From NCBI RefSeq assembly GCF_015206815.1, contig NZ_JADEXZ010000009.1, positions 1-64,000 on the forward strand: a DNA stretch of 64,000 nt. Reading direction: 5' to 3'. The notes beneath the pieces are model-generated. The model was not told the origin of the DNA and did no database searches. It saw only the letters and a list, made by a program, of their open reading frames with translations. This document shows positions 1 through 9,262 of this stretch, one piece after another. Every line of letters begins with the position of its first letter. Position 1 is the stretch's first letter. Both the position numbers and the translations under genes were made by a program. The stretch comes from Fortiea sp. LEGE XX443 (GTDB lineage Bacteria; Cyanobacteriota; Cyanobacteriia; Cyanobacteriales; Nostocaceae).

Positions 1-125
1 TAGAGAAGTGTTGGGCTTGGTTGAAAAGCCGAATTCGCAAACACTTACGCGACTCGGATAATTTGCGAGATGCCATTGATACTATTCTCAAACAAGCTGC
101 GTCCTAATATCTATGGCGACAGCTA
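1..125 (+). mobile_element. Right end of an IS630-family insertion sequence (transposase C-terminus)
   Basis: Positions 3-107 are open on the plus strand and encode EKCWAWLKSRIRKHLRDSDN followed by about 14 more residues and a stop. This is the C-terminal signature of IS630/Tc1-mariner-type DDE transposases, where the first Glu follows the conserved Asn-Pro-Ile. The rest of the element lies left of the window. IS630 elements insert at TA. The sequence TAGCTGTCGCC, read inward from about 125 on the minus strand, is a plausible terminal-repeat tip because the neighbouring gene fragment becomes non-coding exactly there. The family call is firm; the exact IS boundary is inferred. Confidence 0.75.
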
Positions 126-242
126 TACTAAAAATTTCCCCCTAATTCTTTGCCGTTTTTGCAATAGATGGGTAGTCAAGGTCAAAGCATGAGGCCCAGC
201 ACCAATAATCGCCAGGTCAATTTTTGCAGGGATAGTGGTCAT
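123..242 (-). pseudogene. 5' remnant of a FAD/NAD(P)-binding oxidoreductase gene cut by the IS630 element
   Basis: A minus-strand reading frame starts at ATG 242 and encodes MTTIPAKIDLAIIGAGPHAL and 19 more residues before a stop at 123-125. IIGAGPHA is the dinucleotide-binding beta-alpha-beta turn of cyanobacterial FAD/NAD(P)-binding oxidoreductases, which normally run for several hundred residues. Here coding ends after about 39 residues, where the IS630 end begins, so the gene was probably broken by transposition. It lies 72 bases downstream of hemB on the same strand and may once have been co-transcribed with it. The remainder, if still present, would be left of the window. Confidence 0.65.
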
Positions 243-314
243 ACTAATTCGTAATTAAGGCATAGAGAAAAACGCTTGATAGGGAATGCTCCCTTGTCTT
301 CCTCATCTCGTCAG

Positions 315-1334
<1,020 letters not shown>

Positions 1335-1336
1335 TT

Positions 1337-1355
1337 AAAATGATAATCATTATTG
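1337..1355. promoter_or_regulatory. Fur-box-like operator upstream of hemB
   Basis: AATGATAATCATTATT begins at 1339, 12-30 bases upstream of the hemB start codon. It is a close match to the bacterial Fur consensus built of GATAAT/ATTATC hexamers, and it is nearly palindromic. FurA control of tetrapyrrole genes including hemB is reported for Anabaena. The position would suit repression or modulation of hemB; binding itself is inferred. Confidence 0.6.
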
Positions 1356-1488
1356 TAAACCTGTAGTAGACTTACCTGTTGTTTAAGCTTTACAGAGCTT
1401 TTTCTGAGATTTTTTTGCTTAACGGGTGACAACCCACATTCCACAGATATTAAAGCTAATTTAATAAATATGAATTTGGAGAATATCA

Positions 1489-1530
1489 AGCCTGAAATGA
1501 TTATCAGTTAATCGTTTCAGGCTTTTTTTT
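1489..1530 (+). terminator. Rho-independent terminator with no plus-strand gene upstream
   Basis: A 14-base arm (AGCCTGAAATGATT) pairs with AATCGTTTCAGGCT across a 7-base loop, with only one G-U pair, and is followed directly by nine T on the plus strand. The orientation stops plus-strand transcription, yet the only upstream gene (hemB) is on the minus strand. It may end a short RNA that starts between hemB and here. Confidence 0.7.
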
Positions 1531-1763
1531 AGTAAGATAATTGAGTGAGGCAGAGAGAGGAAGAACCATGAAAGAGTCAAAAGAGGCAATAAAAATCCTA
1601 GACACCCCTCTTCTGTCACTTTCCGGACAGCCAATCTCTGAAAGCTTTATCAGTCCGTCAATACAGGCTAGAGAATGCGGTTCATTCTTTCATCCCTAAA
1701 TTCAGCAACGCCCTTACTGTAAAATTCTTAATCTCTCCGCGCCTCTGCGTGAAGCAAAAAATA

Positions 1764-2552
1764 TTACGCACCCATTCCAGAATACCGCTTTAATCCTGCC
1801 CGCCACAACAGACGATTTGCGCCCAAAAATACCATTATCCAACCGATCATACATAAAAACCCCTGCACTACATCTACAGGTAGCCCCACCAAAAGACTTG
1901 CGGGGAAATCAATTAAATAGGGAAAAGGTGTAAATAAAACAATATTGCGGATATCTTCGGGAAATACATTTAAAGGGGCAATCATCCCAGATAAAAATAA
2001 AAAGAACAAAAACCAGAAATTTTCTAAAGCACTAGCCCGTTCTGTCCAAAAGGCTAACACTGCAAAGGTGTACTGAATTACAAATCGTAGGATAAACGCT
2101 AGTATTACCGCTAACGTAAATAGAAACAGTTGACCTAAACTCGGCAACCAAAATGCCTGAGGATACAGCACAAAAAACAAACCAATTAACAGTATGGCAA
2201 ATGGTATGCGAGCAACTCTCTCAGAAAGATGGGCTGCAACGTGATGCCATACAGGATCTAGCGGTTGTAATAATTTAGGTGATAGCTTACCCTCTACTAC
2301 TTCCTTTTCAAATTCCCAAATTACCCAAACAACCGTAATTTGCCTGACAACAAAAACTGTCAAAAAGTAACGGGCAAAATCCACAGATGTTAAACCAAAT
2401 CTTCCTCCTTGCGCCGCTTGTATCCAAACACCCATCAGTATAATTGGCAAAGATCCAGCCAAAACCCATAAAAGTAGTTCTGCACGATATTCCACCATAT
2501 AGGCGTAGTATACAGAAAGCAAAGTTAGGGTTTTTCTAATAATTTTTTTCAT
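1764..2552 (-). CDS. ABC-2 type transporter permease
   Basis: This is a 262-residue inner-membrane protein with about six hydrophobic segments (for example residues 27-45, 118-135, 140-165 and 225-245) and a cytoplasmic loop FEKEVVEGKLSPKLLQPLDP. That loop is typical of the ABC-2 permeases annotated as DUF990/ABC2_membrane_6 in cyanobacteria. It starts 6 bases after the ATPase gene stops, so the two form an operon and presumably one exporter. Such clusters often carry a second permease; none is present here, so it may homodimerise or use a partner encoded elsewhere. The substrate is unknown. Confidence 0.85.
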   Translation of the reverse strand: MKKIIRKTLTLLSVYYAYMVEYRAELLLWVLAGSLPIILMGVWIQAAQGGRFGLTSVDFARYFLTVFVVRQITVVWVIWEFEKEVVEGKLSPKLLQPLDPVWHHVAAHLSERVARIPFAILLIGLFFVLYPQAFWLPSLGQLFLFTLAVILAFILRFVIQYTFAVLAFWTERASALENFWFLFFLFLSGMIAPLNVFPEDIRNIVLFTPFPYLIDFPASLLVGLPVDVVQGFLCMIGWIMVFLGANRLLWRAGLKRYSGMGA

Positions 2553-2558
2553 TAGTTT

Positions 2559-3539
2559 CTAGACAACTCCCGCCTGAAATACTTTTCCTATGACTTCTTC
2601 TACAGGCGGTTCAGTCACTTTTAAATCGATGACTTCTAAATCTGCCAAAATCTGAGACACTGTACGGGTAAGTGCTTCTTGCTGTACCATGAAACATACT
2701 GCTCGCCCGTCTAAAAGTTGCACATCTCCATAAAACTGGAGTTTTTCTTTAGGTAATGGTTGGGCTAACTCTACATGAACTTCTCGGTATGGTGCAAAGC
2801 GTTCTAGCAGTCCATCCAAACTACCGTCATACATCAGCTTCCCTTGGTGAATTAATAACACTCTTTCACACAGAGCGGTAATATCAGCCATATAGTGGCT
2901 AGTTAATAATACTGTTGCCTGATAACGTTGATTGTAGTCCCGTAAAAAATCACGTACTGCTACCTGAGCATTAACATCCAGTCCCAGGGTTGGTTCATCG
3001 AGAAACAACACTTGCGGACGGTGTAAAAGTGCTGCTAACAATTCTGCTTTCATCCGCTCACCCAAAGACAGCTTGCGTACTGGTTGAGTTAGCTTTCCTT
3101 GTAAGTTCAACATCTCTGTTAATTCTCTTACCCGTGCGTAAAATTCTTTATCAGAGATGTCGTACACAGCAGCATTAATCTTTAAAGAGTCTAGTGCGGG
3201 TAAGTCCCAGAGCAACTGCTGTTTTTGTCCCATCACCAAGGTGATTTTTTGCAAAAATGCTTCTTGGCGCTGAAACGGAATGTGTCCAGCTACTCTAACT
3301 GTCCCACTGGAAGGATGAATTAGACCGGTAAGCATTTTGAGTGTGGTAGTTTTTCCAGCACCGTTTGGCCCCAAAAACCCCACTACTTCACCAGGAGCAA
3401 TTTCAAAAGAAACATTCTCTACAGCTTTAATAGAACGGTAGGTGCGGCGGAAAAAGTGGGTAAGCGTCCCAGCTATACCCGGTTCTTTGACAGCTACCGG
3501 ATAAAATTTACTTAAATTTTCAGCAAATATAGTTGACAT
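2559..3539 (-). CDS. ABC transporter ATP-binding protein (ABC-2 exporter, NatA-like)
   Basis: A 326-residue nucleotide-binding subunit that would power the adjacent permease. It shows a Walker A loop GPNGAGKTT (about residues 60-68), the Q-loop region MGQKQQLLWDLPA, the signature LSLGERMKAELLAALL, Walker B VLFLDEPTLGLD and the switch histidine in LLTSHYMAD. The C-terminal 80 residues form the accessory domain usual in ABC-2 ATPases. The frame is open to 3626, but the family start fits the internal ATG at 3539 (MSTIFAENLSKFYPV). It is the first gene of a two-gene unit with the permease 6 bases downstream. Confidence 0.93.
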   Translation of the reverse strand: MSTIFAENLSKFYPVAVKEPGIAGTLTHFFRRTYRSIKAVENVSFEIAPGEVVGFLGPNGAGKTTTLKMLTGLIHPSSGTVRVAGHIPFQRQEAFLQKITLVMGQKQQLLWDLPALDSLKINAAVYDISDKEFYARVRELTEMLNLQGKLTQPVRKLSLGERMKAELLAALLHRPQVLFLDEPTLGLDVNAQVAVRDFLRDYNQRYQATVLLTSHYMADITALCERVLLIHQGKLMYDGSLDGLLERFAPYREVHVELAQPLPKEKLQFYGDVQLLDGRAVCFMVQQEALTRTVSQILADLEVIDLKVTEPPVEEVIGKVFQAGVV

Positions 3540-3747
3540 ACAATTTATCTTAAAACCTTTGAGGAACCCGATGTTGGTGAAATAAATCATCTGCATGGCA
3601 GTTGTTGAATGGGGAGATTTGCTCACTCAACTAGCTCCGCAACCCCTGGATTCATCCATTTGCTGTTTTAAATCTTGAATACTTATTTTTTGTCCAGATA
3701 CAAGTATTATGATTTGCAGTGGTTAATTCTGGGTAAGGCTCTAGATT

Positions 3748-5394
3748 CTAACGCAAACGCCCCGATCGCAATATACTGATAATCAACCACAATCCCAATA
3801 AACTTGCGGCTGCAAATAATACACTGCTTAAAAACGATAATTGCGTTGTCTGCGCTTTCGTAGAAATAATTGCTGCCCCCATAATCAGTGAACCTACTAA
3901 AATACTGAAAGATAAACGGTTGGCAGCGTCGTCCATAGTACGGCGCACACCATCTAATCCATGCAGAGAGAAATTCCACCGCAAGGTTTCTGATGTTACA
4001 CGGTCGAGTAATAGTTCAATTTGTCGGGGTGATTGTAATGATAAACTTTTTAAATCCAAGGCTGTGCGGAGGAGCGATCGCACCGGACTCTCCCCTACCA
4101 ATTGCCGTTGAAACAAGTCTGTAATTAACGGCTTGACTTCATCAAAAAGATTAATTTCTGGATTAAAGGCACGGGCTACCCCTTCTAAGTTAGCTAGAGT
4201 TTTGGCATACAAGCCCATATTGCTAGGTAATCTAATTTTATTGTTGCGGGCAACTTGCAAAATTTCATAAATTACTTGACTAAAATTCATCTGTGTCAAG
4301 CTGACATTATGATATTTTCGCAACATGCGATCGTAATCGTTTTCTAATCGCGCCACAATTACGGGCTGTGCCGAATCTGCTAGTTGCAAAGTTAACTGAG
4401 CGCACCTTCCCGCATCTAAATCCACGATCGCCAACAACATCTCTGTTAAAATCTGCTGAGTCCGGGGATCAAGTCTGCCGACCATGCCACAATCTAGAAG
4501 CGCCACCCGACCATCTTGGAGGTAAAATAAATTTCCCGGATGGGGATCGGCATGAAAAAAGCCATCAATATATAGCTGTTGGAAAAATGCCCGAAATAGT
4601 AAAGTGGTGATATCTTTACGTTGGGTTGTAATATCTTTACCATTTTTGTCACCGCTCAACGTTGCTGACAGTAAAGGCACTCCATCTAACCATTCCATCA
4701 CCAATAACTTTTCTGATGTGAGATGCCAGTGAATTTCCGCAACTACAATTTGTTTTGGGTCAAACCAGCGACCCTTGGATAAATTACGTCGTAGTTGGTC
4801 TGTAAAACCGGCTTCCCGTGTAAAATCTAACTCGGCCTCTAAAGCTTTGGTAAATTCTTCGGCAATAGATTTAATTTCGTAAGTTTGCCCAAAGTCAGTC
4901 CGGGCAACTAAATCAGCGATCCCCTGAATTAAAGCAATATCTTGGGCAATGGTAATATCAATTCCAGGACGTTGCACCTTCAGCGCTACTTCCCGACCAT
5001 CTGCTAATGTGGCACGATGGGTCTGGGCAATTGATCCCGCTGCCACTGGTACTGAATTAATTTTCGGAAAAACTTCTTCCAGCGGACGTTTTAGCTGTTT
5101 GCGGATAACTACTTCTACCTCTGCCCAAGGTACTGGCGGTACTTCATCTTGCAGCGTTGATAGTTCCTCAATGTAGGCAGCACTCAGTAAATCTGGTCTG
5201 GTAGATAATAGCTGACCAAGCTTGACATAAACAGGCCCTAAATCTACCAGGATATTTTTTAATACCGCTGGGGTAGGTAGCTGCGGTTCATCAGCTTTGC
5301 CACCAGTCAGCAGCCTTCGCATATAATCCCAGCCATTACGAAGCACTACTTCAATAATTTCTCGTTGACGAGGAACAGTTTGAGTCAGGAACAT
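3748..5394 (-). CDS. ABC1/UbiB (AarF) family atypical kinase
   Basis: A 548-residue ABC1-type kinase-like protein. Family motifs are visible: KLGQLLSTRPD (KxGQ), the Ala-rich nucleotide loop AAGSIAQTHRA, LVMEWLDG in the hinge, the catalytic-loop equivalent FFHADPHPGNLF and the metal site LLDCGMVGR. Two hydrophobic helices follow at the extreme C-terminus (about residues 497-545), as in plastid and cyanobacterial members. Relatives support isoprenoid-quinone synthesis or prenyl-lipid and thylakoid homeostasis; the particular role here is not shown. The frame begins with TTG at 5406, and I prefer the ATG at 5394. The gene stands alone between the ABC pair and a yidD-like gene. Confidence 0.92.
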   Translation of the reverse strand: MFLTQTVPRQREIIEVVLRNGWDYMRRLLTGGKADEPQLPTPAVLKNILVDLGPVYVKLGQLLSTRPDLLSAAYIEELSTLQDEVPPVPWAEVEVVIRKQLKRPLEEVFPKINSVPVAAGSIAQTHRATLADGREVALKVQRPGIDITIAQDIALIQGIADLVARTDFGQTYEIKSIAEEFTKALEAELDFTREAGFTDQLRRNLSKGRWFDPKQIVVAEIHWHLTSEKLLVMEWLDGVPLLSATLSGDKNGKDITTQRKDITTLLFRAFFQQLYIDGFFHADPHPGNLFYLQDGRVALLDCGMVGRLDPRTQQILTEMLLAIVDLDAGRCAQLTLQLADSAQPVIVARLENDYDRMLRKYHNVSLTQMNFSQVIYEILQVARNNKIRLPSNMGLYAKTLANLEGVARAFNPEINLFDEVKPLITDLFQRQLVGESPVRSLLRTALDLKSLSLQSPRQIELLLDRVTSETLRWNFSLHGLDGVRRTMDDAANRLSFSILVGSLIMGAAIISTKAQTTQLSFLSSVLFAAASLLGLWLIISILRSGRLR

Positions 5395-5425
5395 TTTGGT
5401 AAGCAACTGCCAGGAAGCAGAGAAG

Positions 5426-5710
5426 TTAAAAGGGTAGACAACAGGGAATTACAATACAGCCAGAGCTATTTTTAGTTAAAGTTTTACTGGCAAAAACACA
5501 GTCTTGAAATCTTTGTTGAGATGATTTTACGACTTCTATCAAGCTCTGCTCATAAAACATTCTTTTAATGTAAGTTGAGCAAGATTCTCCACCATGCAAC
5601 TGGCGATGGGGACAAGAAAATCCTTTAAATGGTGAAATATATTTCTGATAAGCTGTGATGAAGTTAATCGCCATTGTCTTGGCCAGAGGCTCAAAGCTGA
5701 GGGTAGTCAT
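5426..5710 (-). CDS. YidD-like membrane protein insertion factor
   Basis: A small protein of about 94 residues with the core YQKYISPFKGFSCPHRQLHG followed by GGESCSTYIKRMFYEQSLIE. It matches the cysteine-containing YidD fold (FYQ.ISP..G..C......SCS.Y) in the variant form with a longer 'HRQLHGGES' loop found in cyanobacteria. YidD proteins assist YidC-dependent membrane insertion. The role in this variant is assumed from family. The ATG could be 5710, 5674 or 5731; 5710 gives the usual N-terminal amphipathic stretch, and no clear ribosome site decides it. It sits 85 bases downstream of manC on the same strand. Confidence 0.7.
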   Translation of the reverse strand: MTTLSFEPLAKTMAINFITAYQKYISPFKGFSCPHRQLHGGESCSTYIKRMFYEQSLIEVVKSSQQRFQDCVFASKTLTKNSSGCIVIPCCLPF

Positions 5711-5794
5711 AACTGTCAGTAAAAATAACAAACAGTCAAGTTATAATAGAAAAAATAGCTTTCAAGCCTCTGTCAAGAGTTTTAATTTTTATAG

Positions 5795-6859
5795 TTACAG
5801 TAGGTCAGTAAAGCGGGGATCACTTTGCAGGATTTTAAGAACCTGTTTAATTTCTTGGGTGCGTTCTTTGTTGACGATGAGAGTGACATTGCGATCGCGC
5901 ACAATCACCACATCCTCTAAACCAATAGTAACAATTACATCCTCTGGATTAGTAGCATAAACAATAGCTCCTTGCGTATCCACTCCTACATGAGTAGCTA
6001 ATTCTACATTGGGATTCTCTTCTTTTTTTAGTAAACGCTCGATCGCATTCCAATCTCCTAAATCATCCCAACCAAATTCCACCGGCATGACATATGCTAG
6101 ATTGGTCTTTTCCATGAGTGCATAGTCTATACTCTTTTTAGGCAACTGGGGGTAAACCTCAGAGCCATATTGTTCCAGGGGTTTGATGATTTCTGGGGCG
6201 TGGGTGTGTAGTTCCTCAAGAACAACCCCAGCCCGAAACACAAACATGCCACTATTCCAGCTAAAACGTCCCGTAGATAAAAAAGTTTCTGCTAATTCAC
6301 GGCTGGGCTTTTCAGTAAAGCGGTTGACATGATAAGCTGGCAACTCATTAAAGCTACCAATCTTTTCACCTTGTTCAATGTAGCCGTAACCAGTTGATGG
6401 AAAAGTGGGCTTGATTCCTAAAGTAACAATCGCTTTGGTGCTTGTTGCTAGTTGAGTAGCAGCCTTTATTGTGTCTGTAAACGCTTGCTGGTCAGCTATC
6501 CAATGATCAGCAGGAAAAAAGCCAATGATAGCGTCTTCTCCATAACGCTTTTTAATTTCTAAACTTGTCCAAGCAACAGCAGCGGCAGTATCCCTTCCCT
6601 CTACCTCAATCAGTAAGTTTTGCGATGGCAGTTCGGGTAACTGTTGGCGAACACCTTCCGCTATCTGGCTGGAAGTAATCACCCATAAGGAATCCCAACT
6701 GTCTGCCAATGGGAGCAATCGTTCAGCGGTTGCTTGCAGTAAACTTTTAGAACTGCCATCCAAGCTTAAAAATTGTTTAGGTCGATTTTTTCGACTTAGA
6801 GGCCAAAAACGCTCACCTTTGCCACCAGCAAGGATGACGGGGAACAATGAACTATTCAT
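5795..6859 (-). CDS. manC: Mannose-1-phosphate guanylyltransferase
   Basis: Makes GDP-mannose from mannose-1-phosphate and GTP for surface polysaccharide and glycoprotein synthesis. The product of about 354 residues begins MNSSLFPVILAGGKGERFWPL, containing the nucleotidyltransferase signature GGKGERFWPLSR and the following lysine (RPKQF). IGFFPADHWI is the metal/substrate aspartate loop and NRFTEKP the sugar-phosphate lysine motif. It lacks the C-terminal phosphomannose isomerase domain of longer ManC/AlgA enzymes. The frame is open to 6892, but ATG 6859 fits the family start. It is transcribed divergently from the LCP gene, so the 117 bases between them hold both promoters. Confidence 0.93.
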   Translation of the reverse strand: MNSSLFPVILAGGKGERFWPLSRKNRPKQFLSLDGSSKSLLQATAERLLPLADSWDSLWVITSSQIAEGVRQQLPELPSQNLLIEVEGRDTAAAVAWTSLEIKKRYGEDAIIGFFPADHWIADQQAFTDTIKAATQLATSTKAIVTLGIKPTFPSTGYGYIEQGEKIGSFNELPAYHVNRFTEKPSRELAETFLSTGRFSWNSGMFVFRAGVVLEELHTHAPEIIKPLEQYGSEVYPQLPKKSIDYALMEKTNLAYVMPVEFGWDDLGDWNAIERLLKKEENPNVELATHVGVDTQGAIVYATNPEDVIVTIGLEDVVIVRDRNVTLIVNKERTQEIKQVLKILQSDPRFTDLL

Positions 6860-6976
6860 GTTGTCATACACAGCTACGTAAGAACAATACAAGTTTACAG
6901 TGAGCTTTTACGCTGGCAAGATTTGTAGCTTGCATTAACATAACTTTTAAGGCAGTGGTTGAGTGGGGAGAGAATT

Positions 6977-8485
6977 GTGATTAGAGAAGTTCAATGGTCA
7001 GAAAATCAGGTTACACCTCAACAAATACCAGATATAGAGTTTGAGGTAACACCTGGTCAAATACAACGGGTAGATAGCCAGGGAACGCTGCAATCATTGT
7101 CAGCGACCGATTCGGAGGTAATGACTCAAGCACCAACCAACGCTTCTCGTAGCGTTGTCGAGTCGGTGAGTGCCATCCCCAACGAACTGTACGATAGATT
7201 GGGCTTGAGTATGCCCCGTTGGCTACTGTGGATACTCACGGTGGTGATGGGGATAATTCTCTCTGGGCTGCTGGTATCGACCTTGGCGCTATGGACTCCC
7301 TTGTGGAGCAATCTGGATAAAACAGATGAAGAACTGGGATTTGCTGGTAAAGATGAGCAGAAGATGCCCTTACCAGGGGAATTATGGAGCAAAATTTCTC
7401 AATACCAGCTATCACGTCCCATGAATATTTTGATTATGGGAATTGAGCCAGTCAATGATGCTGTGGATGGCTCACCAGAAAGTTTTGCTGGTAAAAGCGA
7501 CACTATGCTCTTGGTACGCCTCAACCCCAGTGATAAATCAATTCGAGTACTTTCTATTCCCAGAGATACCATGATTGCAATCCCAGAAAAGGGATTAACA
7601 AAGCTATCTGAAGCCAATCCTCAAGGTGGGCCAGTCTTGGCAGCGCGGGTAGTGAGCCGTACTTTGAATAATGCCCCAATTGACCGCTACATTAGGATTT
7701 CTACCAGTGGCTTAAGGCAATTAGTTGATCAATTGGGTGGAATAGAAGTATTTGTACCTAAAGCAATGGAATATCAAGACAGTAGCAGTCAGCTGTCAAT
7801 TAATCTAGTCAGTGGCTGGCAAACCCTCAACGGCGAACAGGCAGAAAAGTTTGCCCGTTTCCGTGAGGATGGATTGGGGGATTTACCGAGAGTACAACGT
7901 CAACAAGCACTCATGTCGGCATTAGTCCAACGCCTAAATAGTCCTACTGTTCTACCTAAGTTGCCTCAATTAACCCGCATCATGCGGAAATATTTTGATA
8001 CCAACTTAAAGATAGAAGAAATGATGGCGTTGGTGAATTTTTCTGTAAATGTGGAGCGGAATAATTTCCAAATGACCACTTTACCTGGTACATTCAGCCG
8101 TTTCAGTAAAGATCCCAATAGCTATTGGCTGAATATGACGGGACAACAGAATCTACTGAATAATTATGTTGGGGTAGATGTACCCGGACTCAAATCAGAT
8201 GTGCGTCCGGTTTCTAACCTCAAAATTGCTATTCAAAATGCTTCTAATCAACCACAAGTAACAGAAAAAGTTATTGCTTATCTTAAAGAGAAAGGCTTTA
8301 AAAATATTTACACAGTCTCGGATTGGCCAGATAGCCAGCGCCAAACTCAGATTATTGTCCAAAAAGGCAGCCGACAGCCTGGAATTGACTTGCAAAAAGT
8401 CTTAGGCTTAGGTCAAATCGAGGTGTCAACATCTGGAGATTTGGAATCTGATATCACAATTCGAGTTGGGAAAGATTGGAAATAG
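6977..8485 (+). CDS. LytR-CpsA-Psr (LCP) family cell-wall glycopolymer ligase
   Basis: LCP enzymes transfer lipid-linked glycans to peptidoglycan or other acceptors outside the inner membrane. The 502-residue protein has an N-terminal cytoplasmic stretch, one membrane helix (WLLWILTVVMGIILSGLLV, about residues 82-105), then the LCP domain. Key residues are visible in GKSDTMLLVRLNP, SIPRDTMIAIP, GGIEVFVPKAMEY and FARFREDGLGDLPRVQRQQ. A LytR_C-type domain follows (NLKIAIQNASNQPQ onward). An in-frame TTG lies at 6959, but GTG 6977 has GGGGAGAG just upstream and is the likelier start. The stop codon TAG is the first triplet of a TAGTCA-type repeat tract. Confidence 0.92.
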   Translation: MIREVQWSENQVTPQQIPDIEFEVTPGQIQRVDSQGTLQSLSATDSEVMTQAPTNASRSVVESVSAIPNELYDRLGLSMPRWLLWILTVVMGIILSGLLVSTLALWTPLWSNLDKTDEELGFAGKDEQKMPLPGELWSKISQYQLSRPMNILIMGIEPVNDAVDGSPESFAGKSDTMLLVRLNPSDKSIRVLSIPRDTMIAIPEKGLTKLSEANPQGGPVLAARVVSRTLNNAPIDRYIRISTSGLRQLVDQLGGIEVFVPKAMEYQDSSSQLSINLVSGWQTLNGEQAEKFARFREDGLGDLPRVQRQQALMSALVQRLNSPTVLPKLPQLTRIMRKYFDTNLKIEEMMALVNFSVNVERNNFQMTTLPGTFSRFSKDPNSYWLNMTGQQNLLNNYVGVDVPGLKSDVRPVSNLKIAIQNASNQPQVTEKVIAYLKEKGFKNIYTVSDWPDSQRQTQIIVQKGSRQPGIDLQKVLGLGQIEVSTSGDLESDITIRVGKDWK

Positions 8486-8538
8486 TCAGTAGTCAAAAGT
8501 CAAAAGTCATTACTTATTTGGCTGTTGACTATTGACTA
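8483..8538. repeat. AGTC-rich short repeat tract at the LCP gene stop
   Basis: Units of the form TAGTCAGTAGTCAAAAGTC run from the LCP stop codon and are answered by TGTTGACTATTGACTA about 30 bases on, giving an imperfect hairpin. The same family recurs after petH (18288), era (28990) and the sulfurtransferase (57310). It may serve as a transcript end. Confidence 0.7.
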
Positions 8539-8547
8539 CATAGACAA

Positions 8548-8678
8548 TTAGTAAAGTTATGAAAAAGATTTGGCTGAGTTTATTAAGTTTACAAGAATTA
8601 AATTTTACTTATTCTTCATAACTTGGTTGTAAAGTTAGTAAAGCTATGAAAAAGATTTGGCTGAGTTTATTAAATTTA
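8548..8678 (+). repeat. 44-bp direct duplication covering the start of the pentapeptide gene
   Basis: Positions 8548-8591 and 8635-8678 match at 42 of 44 bases, offset by 87. Each copy carries an ATG (8559 and 8646) and the codons for MKKIWLSLL. The upstream copy runs into a stop after about 20 residues, so only the second leads the full gene. The intervening 43 bases are AT-rich. Confidence 0.9.
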
Positions 8679-9152
8679 ATTATAATTTTGCTTTTGGCTG
8701 GTCTGTGGATAATACTTAGCCCAAGACCAGCCTTTGCTCAAATTAATACAATCAACTACAGCAATACCAATTTAGAAAACCGGGACTTTGCCAATGCTGA
8801 TTTGGTAGGTGTAACTTTTGTAGCTGCGGAAATGCGGGGTACAAATTTCCAAGGAGCGAATTTAAGCAACGCTATTTTTACTAAGGGTGTTTTATTAAAG
8901 GCTAATTTAGAAGGCGCAAACTTGACGGGTGCTTTAGTAGATCGCGCTACTTTAGATAGTGCTAACTTAAAAAATGCTAATTTTACCGAAGCTACATTGA
9001 CTAGTAGCCGCTTTTACGATGCTGACATCACTGGCGCGGATTTCACTGACGCTTTAATTGACCGTTATCAGGTGTCGCTACTTTGCGAGAGAGCAGATGG
9101 GGTCAATTTAATTACAGGTGTCGCTACGCGGGAGAGCTTGGGGTGTAAATAA
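8646..9152 (+). CDS. Lumenal/periplasmic pentapeptide-repeat protein
   Basis: A 168-residue protein with an N-terminal signal or membrane segment ([15 protein letters not shown]) and an AFA cleavage-like site near residue 31. About sixteen A(D/N)LxX pentapeptides follow ([15 protein letters not shown] onward), forming a right-handed beta-helix. The tail [21 protein letters not shown] with two cysteines resembles plant thylakoid-lumen pentapeptide proteins of the TL17/TL20 type, so a lumen location is likely. Biochemical function is unknown. Its start region is duplicated just upstream, and it precedes murJ by 110 bases on the same strand. Confidence 0.85.
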   Translation: MKKIWLSLLNLIIILLLAGLWIILSPRPAFAQINTINYSNTNLENRDFANADLVGVTFVAAEMRGTNFQGANLSNAIFTKGVLLKANLEGANLTGALVDRATLDSANLKNANFTEATLTSSRFYDADITGADFTDALIDRYQVSLLCERADGVNLITGVATRESLGCK

Positions 9153-9262
9153 AACGATGAAGTGGGAAGTTTGAAATATATTAATTAAATGTTTTTAAAT
9201 GTGGATTGTTCAGCTTTTAACCTTGAAACTTCATCCTTCTCCAGAGTTCTCAGGTATTATTT

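Noticed and set aside
1568-1699. 43-codon plus-strand frame with a good ribosome-site-like GAGAGGAAG upstream
   Set aside because: No recognisable motif, odd composition, and it lies among repeat-like sequence between hemB and the ABC genes; I cannot tell it from chance.
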